Assembly (NCBI GenBank): GCA_000752215.1
Contig: CCFG01000005.1
Span: forward strand, 1-64,000
Reading direction: 5' to 3'
Length of the DNA: 64,000 bases
DNA from: a bacterium MS4
Lineage (GTDB): Bacteria; Bacillota; Clostridia; Oscillospirales; Acutalibacteraceae
In this document: positions 53,401-61,613 of the stretch, piece after piece
Position numbering within the stretch: position 1 is the stretch's first letter
Layout of the letters: the number at the start of each line of letters is the position of its first letter
Made by a program: the position numbers and the translations under genes
Notes under the pieces: generated by a model
Seen by the model: only the letters and a program-made list of their open reading frames with translations
Told to the model about the DNA's origin: nothing
Database searches by the model: none

Positions 53401-53943
53401 ATTGATGCGCATATCCATGTCGTTAAATCAAGTGCGGCAGGAATCATCCGTGAAGTTTTTGAAGTACCTCTCGGTTCTGATTTATGCCAGAGCCTTAAAG
53501 AATGGTATGATCATCTGCCTGACATGGCAAAGAAAAGTATTTTCACGGTTCGCACAGAAAACATTATGAGCCAACTTAAAGACATTACCTCTACTGACGA
53601 GGAAGAGATTGCGAGCAAAATTGTTAGAGCGGCCACCGGGGTGTTCATCGAGGACTGGAAACCTGGTATGGGCCGTGAGTTTCAAGATATGCTTAGAGCT
53701 GCTATTGACGAAGTTTTTTCCAAGCAGGATGCAAAGGTAGAATCTGCGCAAAAGATTCTCATTGTCCCAGAAAACGGAAAGCCATTGGAGCGTTTCTATA
53801 ATTTTGACCCAGAAGAACTCTCCCCTACTGCAAATTTCTTTAAAAATGCACTAGATGATATAATGGAAGAATACGATAGTATCCTTGAAAGTAATGAAAA
53901 AATAGGCATTCTCATGGACATGGTAAAGAAATTAATGACATAA
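50422..53943 (+). CDS. Large P-loop ATPase of the defence operon (BrxC/PglY-like architecture)
   Basis: A 1173-residue protein. Walker A is IGPYGKGKSH at 61-70, only 60 residues from the N-terminus, and Walker B is YIIFDEFSKY near 240-250. The remaining ~900 residues are helical with no catalytic motif I can name. Size, the N-terminal P-loop and the G-x-Y-G-x-GKSH form recall BrxC/PglY of BREX systems, but similarity beyond the P-loop is not obvious, so the relationship is tentative. Coupled to DUF4007 by ATGA overlap, indicating fixed stoichiometry. Confidence 0.75.
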   Translation: MRLKDLIRIDSRFEKSVNLLLDLNVQAKLDGYIPTRSSVKILGGYIDEIMHFSGNRASVLIGPYGKGKSHLLLVMLAMLANNKDVSTDALLARIDSVSPEVADSLRVVKNSIGPMLPVIINAGNGSLNQAFMRSLTQALNRNGLQDVVPDNYYSEAVKMIHRWKTSFHDTYNAFCKELGSIDADEFIKALNLYDEKALVLFKKLYPGLTSGGTFNPIVDDEIISVYQSVNRILRTRYNYGGIYIIFDEFSKYIEGHQMDGFAEDMKSLQDMCELCNASRDEQLHLTCVAHKSIKSYGSSLSKEVLNAFKGVEGRLKEIFFIVSSQNSYELLSDAIGKTPKFDAWASNNAYYKELLDETFTIKAFSSLFTQKDYEAIVGKGCFPLTPIAAMLLLSLNEKIAQNERTLFTYITSRDSGGLALYIEKSRSTEFVGVDSIYDYFVPLFKEESQSDIHYEWLKADYALSMTDDYEESLIIKAIAVIRMVNKLDEINASDKFIRLVSGLRRLTCERAIQRLVDAKLIELKKRTGAYEFKNNVGVDVELALSDCINKHFAKVDIGSVIIEVAKEKYALPKKHNQEFYMTRYFNYAFMEEVQFLAMKSTSYLEWRNRPDGIVIFLLPNETMNKISIKEHAKSIGDSCLAVCLPNVIQDCTDRIQTMLAARYLYNSPAFLDGNDVLKTELANIEKDCISEINKWISDTYFPLGDVFGVEGRIAIGPFGLNRLVSDICDAAYPNTPIINQELINRHELSSQIAKARNIILEDLQSGQNCEKYKTGTSAESTIYRAVMLHSQDKGGLTLVRQEIEAFIRSCVGEKQPFEMLIDRLTKSPYGMRIGVLPIYILDCLLHQDDMPIIYFGNKEVVLDVETITNLVKKPKGYNLFIETETAQKREYIIGIEDTFSDFSGYCRETDKQNRLSRISCIMQSWYRSLPQTSMTFLEPDYDGQDMKQLVGFRKVFADLYLNPRDVLFDYIPQIFDSESLDSILNSIRKARKDIDAHIHVVKSSAAGIIREVFEVPLGSDLCQSLKEWYDHLPDMAKKSIFTVRTENIMSQLKDITSTDEEEIASKIVRAATGVFIEDWKPGMGREFQDMLRAAIDEVFSKQDAKVESAQKILIVPENGKPLERFYNFDPEELSPTANFFKNALDDIMEEYDSILESNEKIGILMDMVKKLMT

Positions 53944-53955
53944 GGAGGTTCGCCT

Positions 53956-55089
53956 GTGATATATCTTGATAATGCAGCAACTACATTTCCAAAACCTGAG
54001 TGCGTTTATACAGCTATGGACAAAGCGAATCGCACGTTTTCTTTTAACGCTGGACGCGGATCATATAAGGCTGCTAGAGAAGCATCAGCGATTATAGATA
54101 AAACTAGATTGGCTATGCTCAAGCTTTTTAAAGCGGAAATCATGGCTGATATTGTCTTTACTCCGTCTATTACTCATGCTATAAATCAAGTTATAAACGG
54201 TCTCAACTTGAATAGTCACTCGACAGTCTACATTTCGCCATACGAACATAACGCAGTAGCGAGAACTATATATGCTTCTGCACAATCGAAAGGTTTTCGC
54301 ATAGAGCAACTCCCTCTTGATGAAGAATTTAAGATTGATGTTGAGAAGGCCGAGTATCAATTTACTTTCACTGCGCCATCACTCGTTATTTTGAGTGCAG
54401 TAAGTAATGTCACCGGCTATGTTCTCCCGACCATGCAAATTTTCTCTGCAGCTAAAAAATATGGAGCAATCACAGTTCTTGATGGTGCCCAAGCTGCAGG
54501 GCTCATTCCGTTAGATATGTCAGCATTGAACGCAGATATTATCTGTTTTGCCGGACATAAAACGCTGTATGGTCCTTTCGGTATTGGTGGTTTTGCCATA
54601 AAGAAGGATTTAGATATAAAAACAACTTTTGTTGGTGGGACTGGCAGCAATTCACTAAGCCTTGATATGCCCCCGATAGCTCCCGGCAAATATGAAGCCG
54701 CAAGTCCTAATATTGTTGCTCTTGCTGGTCTTCATGCATCGCTTTGTTGTATTGATGTACAGGAGCATAAGAATAAAATAATCGGCCTCACTCATTATTT
54801 GCTTAATCGACTTTCTGAGCTACCCAAAGTAAATATACTGGGTGCTTATGCTCCAGGAGATACCCTTGGTATAGTATCTGTCGTGGTTGATAACTACTCC
54901 TCTGATGAAGTAGCTACAATATTAGACGAGGAATTTGATATTGCTGTTCGGAGTGGTTATCACTGTGCCCCTTTCATCCATGATTACATTGGAGACAAGC
55001 CTTACAATGGGACTATTCGCATAAGCCTTGGTATGTTTAATAAAGAAAAAGACATCGACATATTAGTTTCAGCGCTTGAATCATTATAG
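53956..55089 (+). CDS. Cysteine desulfurase (NifS/SufS family, DndA-like role)
   Basis: A 377-residue PLP enzyme. The opening IYLDNAATTFPKPECVY is diagnostic; the PLP lysine is in CFAGHKTLYGPFGIGGF, His near AVARTIYAS, and the persulfide cysteine in VRSGYHCAPFIHD, the RxGxHCA form of the SufS/CsdB group. It takes sulfur from cysteine; within this operon it most likely supplies the DndC-like enzyme, as DndA or SspA do. GTG start with AAGGAGG six bases ahead. Confidence 0.92.
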   Translation: MIYLDNAATTFPKPECVYTAMDKANRTFSFNAGRGSYKAAREASAIIDKTRLAMLKLFKAEIMADIVFTPSITHAINQVINGLNLNSHSTVYISPYEHNAVARTIYASAQSKGFRIEQLPLDEEFKIDVEKAEYQFTFTAPSLVILSAVSNVTGYVLPTMQIFSAAKKYGAITVLDGAQAAGLIPLDMSALNADIICFAGHKTLYGPFGIGGFAIKKDLDIKTTFVGGTGSNSLSLDMPPIAPGKYEAASPNIVALAGLHASLCCIDVQEHKNKIIGLTHYLLNRLSELPKVNILGAYAPGDTLGIVSVVVDNYSSDEVATILDEEFDIAVRSGYHCAPFIHDYIGDKPYNGTIRISLGMFNKEKDIDILVSALESL

Positions 55090-55112
55090 AATTCAAGGGA
55101 GGGGTGATGTAA

Positions 55113-57269
55113 ATGAGTTTTACAGAACTTGATATCCAAATCCGATATCGTTCCAACAAGCATGATTTTCCACGGGATTTTCTTATTCCAGTACTAAAAC
55201 AAACAGTTTTGTACAAAAGATCTGTTGGGTATTTTTCTACATCGTCACTTCTAGAATTGTCAACCGGCCTCTTTGGCATGGCAAAAAAGAACGGGAAAAT
55301 CCAAATTATTTGCTCCCCGAAACTCAGTCTTGAGGACATTCAGGCTATTGATTTTGGGTATAAGACAAAACACGAGGTTATAGTCGAAGCGCTCAATATC
55401 AATCTGACCTCTCCTTTAGATCATTTTGAAGAGGAACGGTTGAATCTCGTAGCAACAATGATTGCCAGTGGCATGTTGGAAATCAAGCTGGCATTTATGG
55501 AAACTGCCTCGGGAATCAATATTTATCACGAAAAAATAGCATGCTATATTGATGATATGGGTAACCGCATTTGCTATACGGGCTCTATGAACGAAACAGA
55601 AAATGGTCTTGATGGAAACTTCGAATCGATTTATACATTTTGCAGTTGGAAAGATAAAAGCCAACAGGAGGGAGCCTTAACTACAGAAGGCGATTTTAAT
55701 GAGATGTGGGAGGACCATACCGAGAAATTAAAAATAATCCCATTCCCTAAAATTATTCTAGATAGACTCCTCACCTATAAGAAAAATTCTGTGGATTACG
55801 AAGTAGATGAAAAGGAGTATAGTTACCAGTATTATCTCAAAAAAGATGCTAAATTCCGCGTACCAGAGGGTACCGAGATGCGTGCTTACCAATCTGAGGC
55901 GGTGGCATCTTGGTTTAAGCAGGGCTGTCGCGGCATTTTTTCGATGTGTACTGGTGCCGGTAAGACTTTTACAGCACTAGACTGCACAGTGGAGTTAGCA
56001 GAGAAGCTAAGGGAAAAACTCGCTATATTCATTGTTTGCCCGTTTATTCATCTGGTAAGTCAGTGGGAAGAGGACGTGTTTGACTGGGGGTTCAGCCCAA
56101 TTATTGCACACTCCAAATCCACAACAAAAGCCTGGGAAGACAGGATTCAAAGGTCGGTGAGGCGATTTAAGAGAGATGGAACTCCTTTCATCTGTATTAC
56201 AACAAACGATACATTTGCTGGCCCTAAAATCCAACCTTTAGTAAAGAAGTTTGACTCCGAAGATGCTGTCCTGTTCATTGTGGACGAAGCACATAATTTT
56301 GGTTCTGATTCACTTTCGGTAGTAATGCCGGAAAACTTTAAATACCGTATCGCATTATCTGCCACTATTAAGCGGCATATGGATAAAGTGGGTACAAATA
56401 AGCTATTCAGCTTTTTTGGCAACGAGTGTATTCAGTACGGCTTAGAACAGGCAATCACCGATCAGGCATTGGTTCCCTACGACTACCACCCGATTCCTGT
56501 TTATTTAGAAGAAGATGAATTAGAAGAGTACAATACAATTTCTAGGGATCTCAAAAGATATCTCAAAAAAGAGAATGGAAAACTTAAACTTTCAGAGGCA
56601 GGTAAGTTCTTGGTTTTCAAGCGCACTAGGTTGCTTGCTGGAGCTAGGCAAAAAGTCCCCATACTTATGGAACTTCTCGAGCCATACAAGACTAAAACTA
56701 ATATTCTTGTTTACTGTGGAGCAACTATGGTTGAAGACGAAGATGATGGTGTGGAAATGCGTCAAATCGACCTCGTCACTCAAAAGATGCGAAATGAATT
56801 GGGGATGTCTGTACAGCGCTTTACAGCCGAGGAAGGGTTGAATGAACGGCAGCACATTAAGCATTATTTTCAAGACGGGCAATATCAAGTCCTTACCGCC
56901 ATTAAATGTCTTGATGAAGGCGTCAATATTCCAGGTATTGAAACTGCATTCATAATGTCCAGCTCAAGAAACCCGAAAGAATTTATCCAACGTCGTGGAC
57001 GGCTTCTACGTAGAAGTCCCAGAAAAGACAAGGCTGTCATCTTTGACTTTGTAACACTACCTCGTAATTTACATGATGCGATGCCGCAAGATTATGAAGC
57101 TGATAGAGCTATTCTTCTTGGTGAGCTTGCGCGAATCAATGAGTTTGGCAGACTATCGCTAAACAGAGGAGAAGCGGAGGCTCTTATTACGGATATTATG
57201 GAAGCCTACGATATGTATATTGATATTGACGAAGAAGTGCAAAGAATGGAGGATTACTTTGGAGATTAA
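55113..57269 (+). CDS. PLD-family nuclease fused to SF2 DEAH helicase
   Basis: A 718-residue fusion. Residues about 20-225 are a phospholipase D-like domain with one HxK motif (H139-E-K141) followed by GSMNET (157-162), the usual HKD arrangement of nucleases that act as dimers. Residues about 250-660 form an SF2 helicase: motif I CTGAGKT (279-285), DEAH at 391-394, SAT in IALSATIKRH, and motif VI QRRGRLLRRSPRKD. Such fusions act on DNA or RNA in several defence systems. In this operon it is the best candidate for the restriction effector. Its last 11 bases overlap a 61-residue ORF. Confidence 0.88.
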   Translation: MSFTELDIQIRYRSNKHDFPRDFLIPVLKQTVLYKRSVGYFSTSSLLELSTGLFGMAKKNGKIQIICSPKLSLEDIQAIDFGYKTKHEVIVEALNINLTSPLDHFEEERLNLVATMIASGMLEIKLAFMETASGINIYHEKIACYIDDMGNRICYTGSMNETENGLDGNFESIYTFCSWKDKSQQEGALTTEGDFNEMWEDHTEKLKIIPFPKIILDRLLTYKKNSVDYEVDEKEYSYQYYLKKDAKFRVPEGTEMRAYQSEAVASWFKQGCRGIFSMCTGAGKTFTALDCTVELAEKLREKLAIFIVCPFIHLVSQWEEDVFDWGFSPIIAHSKSTTKAWEDRIQRSVRRFKRDGTPFICITTNDTFAGPKIQPLVKKFDSEDAVLFIVDEAHNFGSDSLSVVMPENFKYRIALSATIKRHMDKVGTNKLFSFFGNECIQYGLEQAITDQALVPYDYHPIPVYLEEDELEEYNTISRDLKRYLKKENGKLKLSEAGKFLVFKRTRLLAGARQKVPILMELLEPYKTKTNILVYCGATMVEDEDDGVEMRQIDLVTQKMRNELGMSVQRFTAEEGLNERQHIKHYFQDGQYQVLTAIKCLDEGVNIPGIETAFIMSSSRNPKEFIQRRGRLLRRSPRKDKAVIFDFVTLPRNLHDAMPQDYEADRAILLGELARINEFGRLSLNRGEAEALITDIMEAYDMYIDIDEEVQRMEDYFGD

Positions 57270-57444
57270 TCAAGAGCAAAAAACTACAGGTGACCAGGCT
57301 CTTACCATGTTTATGAGTATTAGAGATGCTGAGCAGAAAAATGTAAGGACCCAAGAGAATGATGATAAGGCCATGGTAAACAAAATCTACAATTTTATTA
57401 TGAAAAAAGTTCGTGAAATAGGAGATGAAGGCAGTGAAGTTTAA
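57259..57444 (+). CDS. Small protein overlapping both neighbours
   Basis: A 61-residue, TTG-initiated ORF preceded by GGAGGA at five bases. It starts inside the end of the helicase gene and ends inside the start of the DndD-like gene. The charged, helical sequence (EQKTTGDQALTMFMSIRDAE..., KIYNFIMKKVREIGDEGSEV) looks like a real small protein and also provides translational coupling. Function unknown. Confidence 0.55.
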   Translation: MEINQEQKTTGDQALTMFMSIRDAEQKNVRTQENDDKAMVNKIYNFIMKKVREIGDEGSEV

Positions 57445-59509
57445 AAGTATCAAACTTCATAATTTTATGAGGTATAAAGACGACAATATTCTTAACTTCT
57501 CCTGCGATCCTCTTAAAAATGTTACTATCGTCCTTGGTGATAATACATTCGGAAAAACAACTTTAGCTCAGGCATTCCGCTGGGGCTTATATGAGGAATT
57601 AAGGTCAACGAATTATGTCAATAAGAAAGATATTATTCTTCTTAACAATGAAGTTGTTGAATTAATGAAGCCAGGACAGCGAGAGTTTGTCTCAATAGAA
57701 ATTGTCATGGAAGATGGAGACACGCAGTGGAAATTTACTAGGAAAGCTTTTTTTAAACGCAAAGATACATCCAGAAATAGTTTAGCTATTACACAGGATG
57801 GATCTGTCGAATTAACCATGCTTATTACCGAAAAAGGCGTACCGGGCAATGTCATTAGCAACACAGGTGACAACATTGACAGAAAGACTTACCGGGAAGG
57901 ATGCGTACAAGATGCCATCAATAATATGCTCCCACGGAAGTTGTCAAACTATTTTCTTTTTGATGGAGAACGTTGGAGTGACGCCAAAGCGGTAAAGGCT
58001 GAAATTAAGGATTCAATCCATACTATTCTGGGCGTCACAGGATACCTTGAAATGAAAAAACATCTAAAAGACAACACTCGATATAATGTTTTGAAAAAAA
58101 TACAGGGCAACATTCAGGGATCTGGAAATGAATATGAACGACTTAAAAAGGAAATTGAGGATTTAGATACAAAGATAGTTAATTGCGAAGATACCATTGA
58201 AGAGCAGGGTAAGCAATTTCTACTTAATCAAAAAAAGCGGCAGGAACTTCATGAAATTCTAACAGCAAACCATAAGGTTGAAGAGGACCAAAAAGAGGTC
58301 AATAGGTTAACTGGGGAAATCACTCAATTTGAAGATTATTCGAAGAGTAGCTATACAGATATTGTGAAACTCTTCAGCACTTCTGCACGTTATTTCGCCT
58401 CTACAATGTTGCCAGAAGTCAGGTCGCTGTTATCAAAAGTTGAACTTGAAGGAAAGGATATTCCTGGAGTAACGGTTGATACCGTCGATTACCTTATCAA
58501 TAAAGGTACATGTTTGTGTGGCGAAAAGCTTATTCCCGACACAAAGGCATATAATAACATGATGCAACTGAGAAAAGTCATTCCTCCTAATGAAATTGGA
58601 GGGGCCGCTGGCACATTTCAAGATATGCTCGACTCTTGGGGACAAGATACAAAGGAATTGATCGTCAGCATCGAAGAAAACGCTCGCAAATTTGATGATT
58701 TTACGGTGCACGCCTATGAGGCAGCGGATGAAAAAGAAAAGATTATTAAACGCATGGATCGGAAAACGAACATGGAACAGGTTCGGCGCCAATATGATAC
58801 TTTTGAGACGCTTTGCCGGGAGTGTGAGGCGCAAAAAAATAAAGCTATTACACAGAAAGAGATGTATGAGGGGCAACGTAACTCAAAAATAGGGCAGCTC
58901 GAAAAGCTCACTGCAGCAAACAAGGAAAACAAAGTATATCGACTCGCAATAGAATATACAGAAGAGCTATATAAGATGGCAGATATTCAGGCAAAGAAGA
59001 GCCAAAGTGGGGTCCTTGAAGAATTGAACGAGATTATCGCAGAGAATTTCACCAAGATGTTTAACGACAGTGAAAAATATGCCAAACTTCAAGATGATTA
59101 TCGGGTACATGTCTATTACCATAGTGTTGGCAGAGTGACTGACTATGAGGAACAGAATCTTTCTAATGGAGAGTCCATAGCCATCAACTTTGTTTATATT
59201 GTTAGCATCCTGGAGCTCGCAAGGCACAGGGCGCAAAAGCAGCAAAACGAGGGAGATGATTCCAATTCTGGAATCATTCAATTACCGCTCGTCCTAGATG
59301 GACCATTCTCAAATCTAAGCAACGAAAATACAAATTTAGTGGCCAAAAGATTACCTGAGTTTGCAGAACAGGTGATTATCTTCATGCTTGATAAAGATTG
59401 GGAAGCCTCTGGACTTGAAAATTTCGCTCTCTCTGAATACTGTTATCGCGTACATAAAGAGGACAAGTCTAATAGCTCCACTCTTGAATATGGTAAGGAG
59501 GAGTATTAA
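57425..59509 (+). CDS. DndD/Rad50-like SMC-type ATPase
   Basis: A 694-residue ABC-type ATPase: Walker A VLGDNTFGKTTLAQAF (37-52), two long charged helical arms (about 220-330 and 420-540) around a CLCGEK turn near residue 360 that resembles a reduced zinc hook, signature LSNGESIAINFVYIVS and Walker B LPLVLDGPFSNLS near 620. This is the DndD layout; DndD is the SMC-like ATPase of DNA phosphorothioation. The ATG at 57425 directly abuts GGAG, so the GTG at 57434 (VKFKSIKL) may be the true start. Confidence 0.85.
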   Translation: MKAVKFKSIKLHNFMRYKDDNILNFSCDPLKNVTIVLGDNTFGKTTLAQAFRWGLYEELRSTNYVNKKDIILLNNEVVELMKPGQREFVSIEIVMEDGDTQWKFTRKAFFKRKDTSRNSLAITQDGSVELTMLITEKGVPGNVISNTGDNIDRKTYREGCVQDAINNMLPRKLSNYFLFDGERWSDAKAVKAEIKDSIHTILGVTGYLEMKKHLKDNTRYNVLKKIQGNIQGSGNEYERLKKEIEDLDTKIVNCEDTIEEQGKQFLLNQKKRQELHEILTANHKVEEDQKEVNRLTGEITQFEDYSKSSYTDIVKLFSTSARYFASTMLPEVRSLLSKVELEGKDIPGVTVDTVDYLINKGTCLCGEKLIPDTKAYNNMMQLRKVIPPNEIGGAAGTFQDMLDSWGQDTKELIVSIEENARKFDDFTVHAYEAADEKEKIIKRMDRKTNMEQVRRQYDTFETLCRECEAQKNKAITQKEMYEGQRNSKIGQLEKLTAANKENKVYRLAIEYTEELYKMADIQAKKSQSGVLEELNEIIAENFTKMFNDSEKYAKLQDDYRVHVYYHSVGRVTDYEEQNLSNGESIAINFVYIVSILELARHRAQKQQNEGDDSNSGIIQLPLVLDGPFSNLSNENTNLVAKRLPEFAEQVIIFMLDKDWEASGLENFALSEYCYRVHKEDKSNSSTLEYGKEEY

Positions 59510-59510
59510 T

Positions 59511-60020
59511 ATGGCTTGGGAATACTTTAAAAAAGATGATTTCTTCATAACTGGTCGCTTTAAGGATTATGTTGATAAGCTGTGGGTGCTGAATCAAATC
59601 CAGCAATCCCACATCAGAAGGCTAGTCGATTTATATGCTATTGCAGCTATAGTTGGTCTCAAGAAAAATCGCATGCTTGAAAATGAACCTAGTGATGAAA
59701 AACGTACAGTTCAGTTGAAGCAAATTATTGAAAATTATAAGACACTGAGCGGCATCATGACTCTTGTCCTTCTTCTTGATGAAAGCCGGGGCTTATCTCC
59801 AGAGGAACGAATTCGAAGTGCTTTTAGAAACCCTGAATCCGAAGAAGAATATAGAGTAAACATGGAACTGTTCAATTCTTATGCTAGAGGTGGAATTGAA
59901 TATATGTATGGGCAATTAGTAACGAGAATTCCTGACGACGATGAAGAAGATCATGAAGACAATCGCCTTACTAATATTATTGCATTTGTGAAGAACTCAA
60001 TGGAGCCTGATGAGTTGTAA
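59511..60020 (+). CDS. Hypothetical protein ending the defence operon (possible DndE-like)
   Basis: A 169-residue, mostly helical acidic protein (MAWEYFKKDDFFITGRFKDY). The segment LFNSYARGGIEYMYGQLV recalls the F..x..GIE.L pattern near the C-terminus of DndE, and its place after the DndD-like gene is where DndE would be. It is longer than DndE (about 110-130 residues) and I cannot align the rest. AAGGAGG precedes the ATG, and the spacing to the DndD-like stop is one base. Confidence 0.55.
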   Translation: MAWEYFKKDDFFITGRFKDYVDKLWVLNQIQQSHIRRLVDLYAIAAIVGLKKNRMLENEPSDEKRTVQLKQIIENYKTLSGIMTLVLLLDESRGLSPEERIRSAFRNPESEEEYRVNMELFNSYARGGIEYMYGQLVTRIPDDDEEDHEDNRLTNIIAFVKNSMEPDEL

Positions 60021-60485
60021 CTCATAAAGAGGAATGCGGATATTATCCTCAGAAAGGACATTGATGTCAGCAAGTTCCTTTCAATACCCTATATTCATCG
60101 AAATTAGGTTCCCGACTACAGAATTGGGTGCAGCGATGTCTATTTCGATGTCTCAGCTCCAATATCGCCTAAACTTAGGGAAGCGAAAAGGCTAGAGGTA
60201 TGCTGAGGCGAAAAGCATGGTTCATCAAAAATGTAGCTTGAAGGAACCAGTATACATTACTGGATTGAAATTATTATATATTTAATTTAAGTATAATAAT
60301 TTGAGCCATTTAGTCGCTATTTCGCGCAACTAAATGGCCTTGATAGACAAAAGGCAGCCAGACTAAGTCGGGCTGCCCTTGAGCACATTGTATCATACAA
60401 ATTGCTGAAAACTAATTCTCGTTACCATTTTTTGTGCGATTCTGTATAATAGTTAAGTGCATTTTTATGAATCAGATATAGAATA
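60021..60485. other. Gene-free stretch with possible coding remnant and terminators
   Basis: The frame of the preceding gene continues after its TAA as protein-like sequence (RKDIDVSKFLSIPYIHRN, TAG, VPDYRIGCSDVYFDVSAP) to a TGA at 60204, so a lost C-terminal part or a decayed downstream gene is possible. Two hairpins follow: CCATTTAGT/ACTAAATGG (about 60305-60340) and GGCAGCC/GGGCTGCC (60352-60376), the latter with TTTTGTC on the minus strand, probably terminating the integrase gene. Confidence 0.4.
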
Positions 60486-61613
60486 TTAAGTTTTTTTTAG
60501 TGTTTCCGCACTGGCAAACTTGGTCTCATAGCTTAGATGTGAATATAAGTCTGCTGTAGTAGTTATGCTGCTATGGCCAAGCCACTGTTGCACTTCTATG
60601 AGCGGAACCCTAGAAGCGATGAGCAGATTAGCACAACTATGTCGCAAGTCATGAAAGCGAATTTTTCTTAAATTATGCCGTTTGAGCAGTTTATTAAAGC
60701 CTTGGGAAAGGTAATTCGGCTTAAATAGTTCCCCTTTTTCATCAACGCAGATATAAGCATCGGTTGAAGACAAATTCTCGCCAAATCGGCGTTGAGCTTC
60801 CTGTTTAAGTTTGCTGGCAAGAGGATCAACCAATGGCAAAGTACGGAAACTGGATTTACGTTTTACCTTATCCCGCTTGAAAACCTCATAATGTCCATCT
60901 ACAGGCGCTAAATTCACGGAATGGTTGATGGATAATGTGCCTTGACTAAAATTGATTGCACCCCATTTCAAACCGAGCACTTCACTGCGGCGCAAACCAT
61001 AAAACAAGGTCAGCGAGATTACAAGTTCCAGCTTTTTACCCTGTATGCATTGCAGAAGCTGATTGCATTCTTCTACAGAATAGCAGGTTGCAACATACTG
61101 CTCCTTTTTTGGCCTTTCCACACGGTTAGCGGGATTCACGAGAATCAGTTCTCTCATAACGGCTTCATCCAGAGCCTGCCGAATAACCATGTGATGATGA
61201 AGTGCCGTGTTGCCAGATAGCCCTTTCTTATAAAGAAAATTATAATAGGCTTGAATATCCGCAGGTTTTAGATCTGCCAGCAAGGTATTCTTTTCACGGA
61301 AATAAGGGCAAATACTACTGTTTAAATAGTTTTGGTAGCTTCCAAAAGTGCAGGGTGAGAGTTGGCCACGTCTGTTTTCCAGCCATTCTGTCAGATAGGC
61401 ATCAAAAAAGACTGCCTTTGAGCGTTCTGCCATTGCTTCTTTGGCTGTATATTCCCTACGGAGTTCCTGAAGCATTTGCTCTGCACGTCGTTTATTACCC
61501 TTTGTTTTCAAATGAGTGGCAATCCATTGTTGTCTACGTTTTCCGTCCCGATCCTTTAGCTGTAAAATGGCATACAAATATCCGCTCTTTTCACAAATAT
61601 GCCCGGCAACCAT
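60486..61613 (-). CDS. Tyrosine-type site-specific integrase (right)
   Basis: A 375-residue integrase: arm-binding domain (MVAGHICEKSGYLYAILQLK), core-binding domain, and catalytic residues in FYGLRRSEVLGLKW, FHDLRHSCANLL and WLGHSSITTTADLYSHL. Same family and layout as the left integrase. It is oriented away from the tRNA, at the far end of the AT-rich block, with a terminator at 60352-60376. It could have brought the defence operon independently of the left integrase. Confidence 0.93.
   Translation of the reverse strand: MVAGHICEKSGYLYAILQLKDRDGKRRQQWIATHLKTKGNKRRAEQMLQELRREYTAKEAMAERSKAVFFDAYLTEWLENRRGQLSPCTFGSYQNYLNSSICPYFREKNTLLADLKPADIQAYYNFLYKKGLSGNTALHHHMVIRQALDEAVMRELILVNPANRVERPKKEQYVATCYSVEECNQLLQCIQGKKLELVISLTLFYGLRRSEVLGLKWGAINFSQGTLSINHSVNLAPVDGHYEVFKRDKVKRKSSFRTLPLVDPLASKLKQEAQRRFGENLSSTDAYICVDEKGELFKPNYLSQGFNKLLKRHNLRKIRFHDLRHSCANLLIASRVPLIEVQQWLGHSSITTTADLYSHLSYETKFASAETLKKT

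Larger units (their letters stand above)
44270..61613. mobile_element. Putative integrative island beside tRNA-Ser carrying a DNA-sulfur-type defence system
   Basis: The stretch is bounded by two related tyrosine integrases, starts at a tRNA gene, and from about 45.5 kb is much more AT-rich than its flanks. It contains an excisionase-like gene and a defence-type operon but no conjugation, replication or phage structural genes. It may be two elements side by side, since each integrase could belong to a different insertion. No convincing long att repeat was found by eye, so the exact ends are unknown. Confidence 0.5.

Noticed and set aside
46978-60020. Canonical BREX or Dnd locus
   Set aside because: PglZ, PglX and BrxL are absent, so it is not BREX as defined; DndB, a standard DndE and DndFGH are absent, so it is not a standard Dnd locus.
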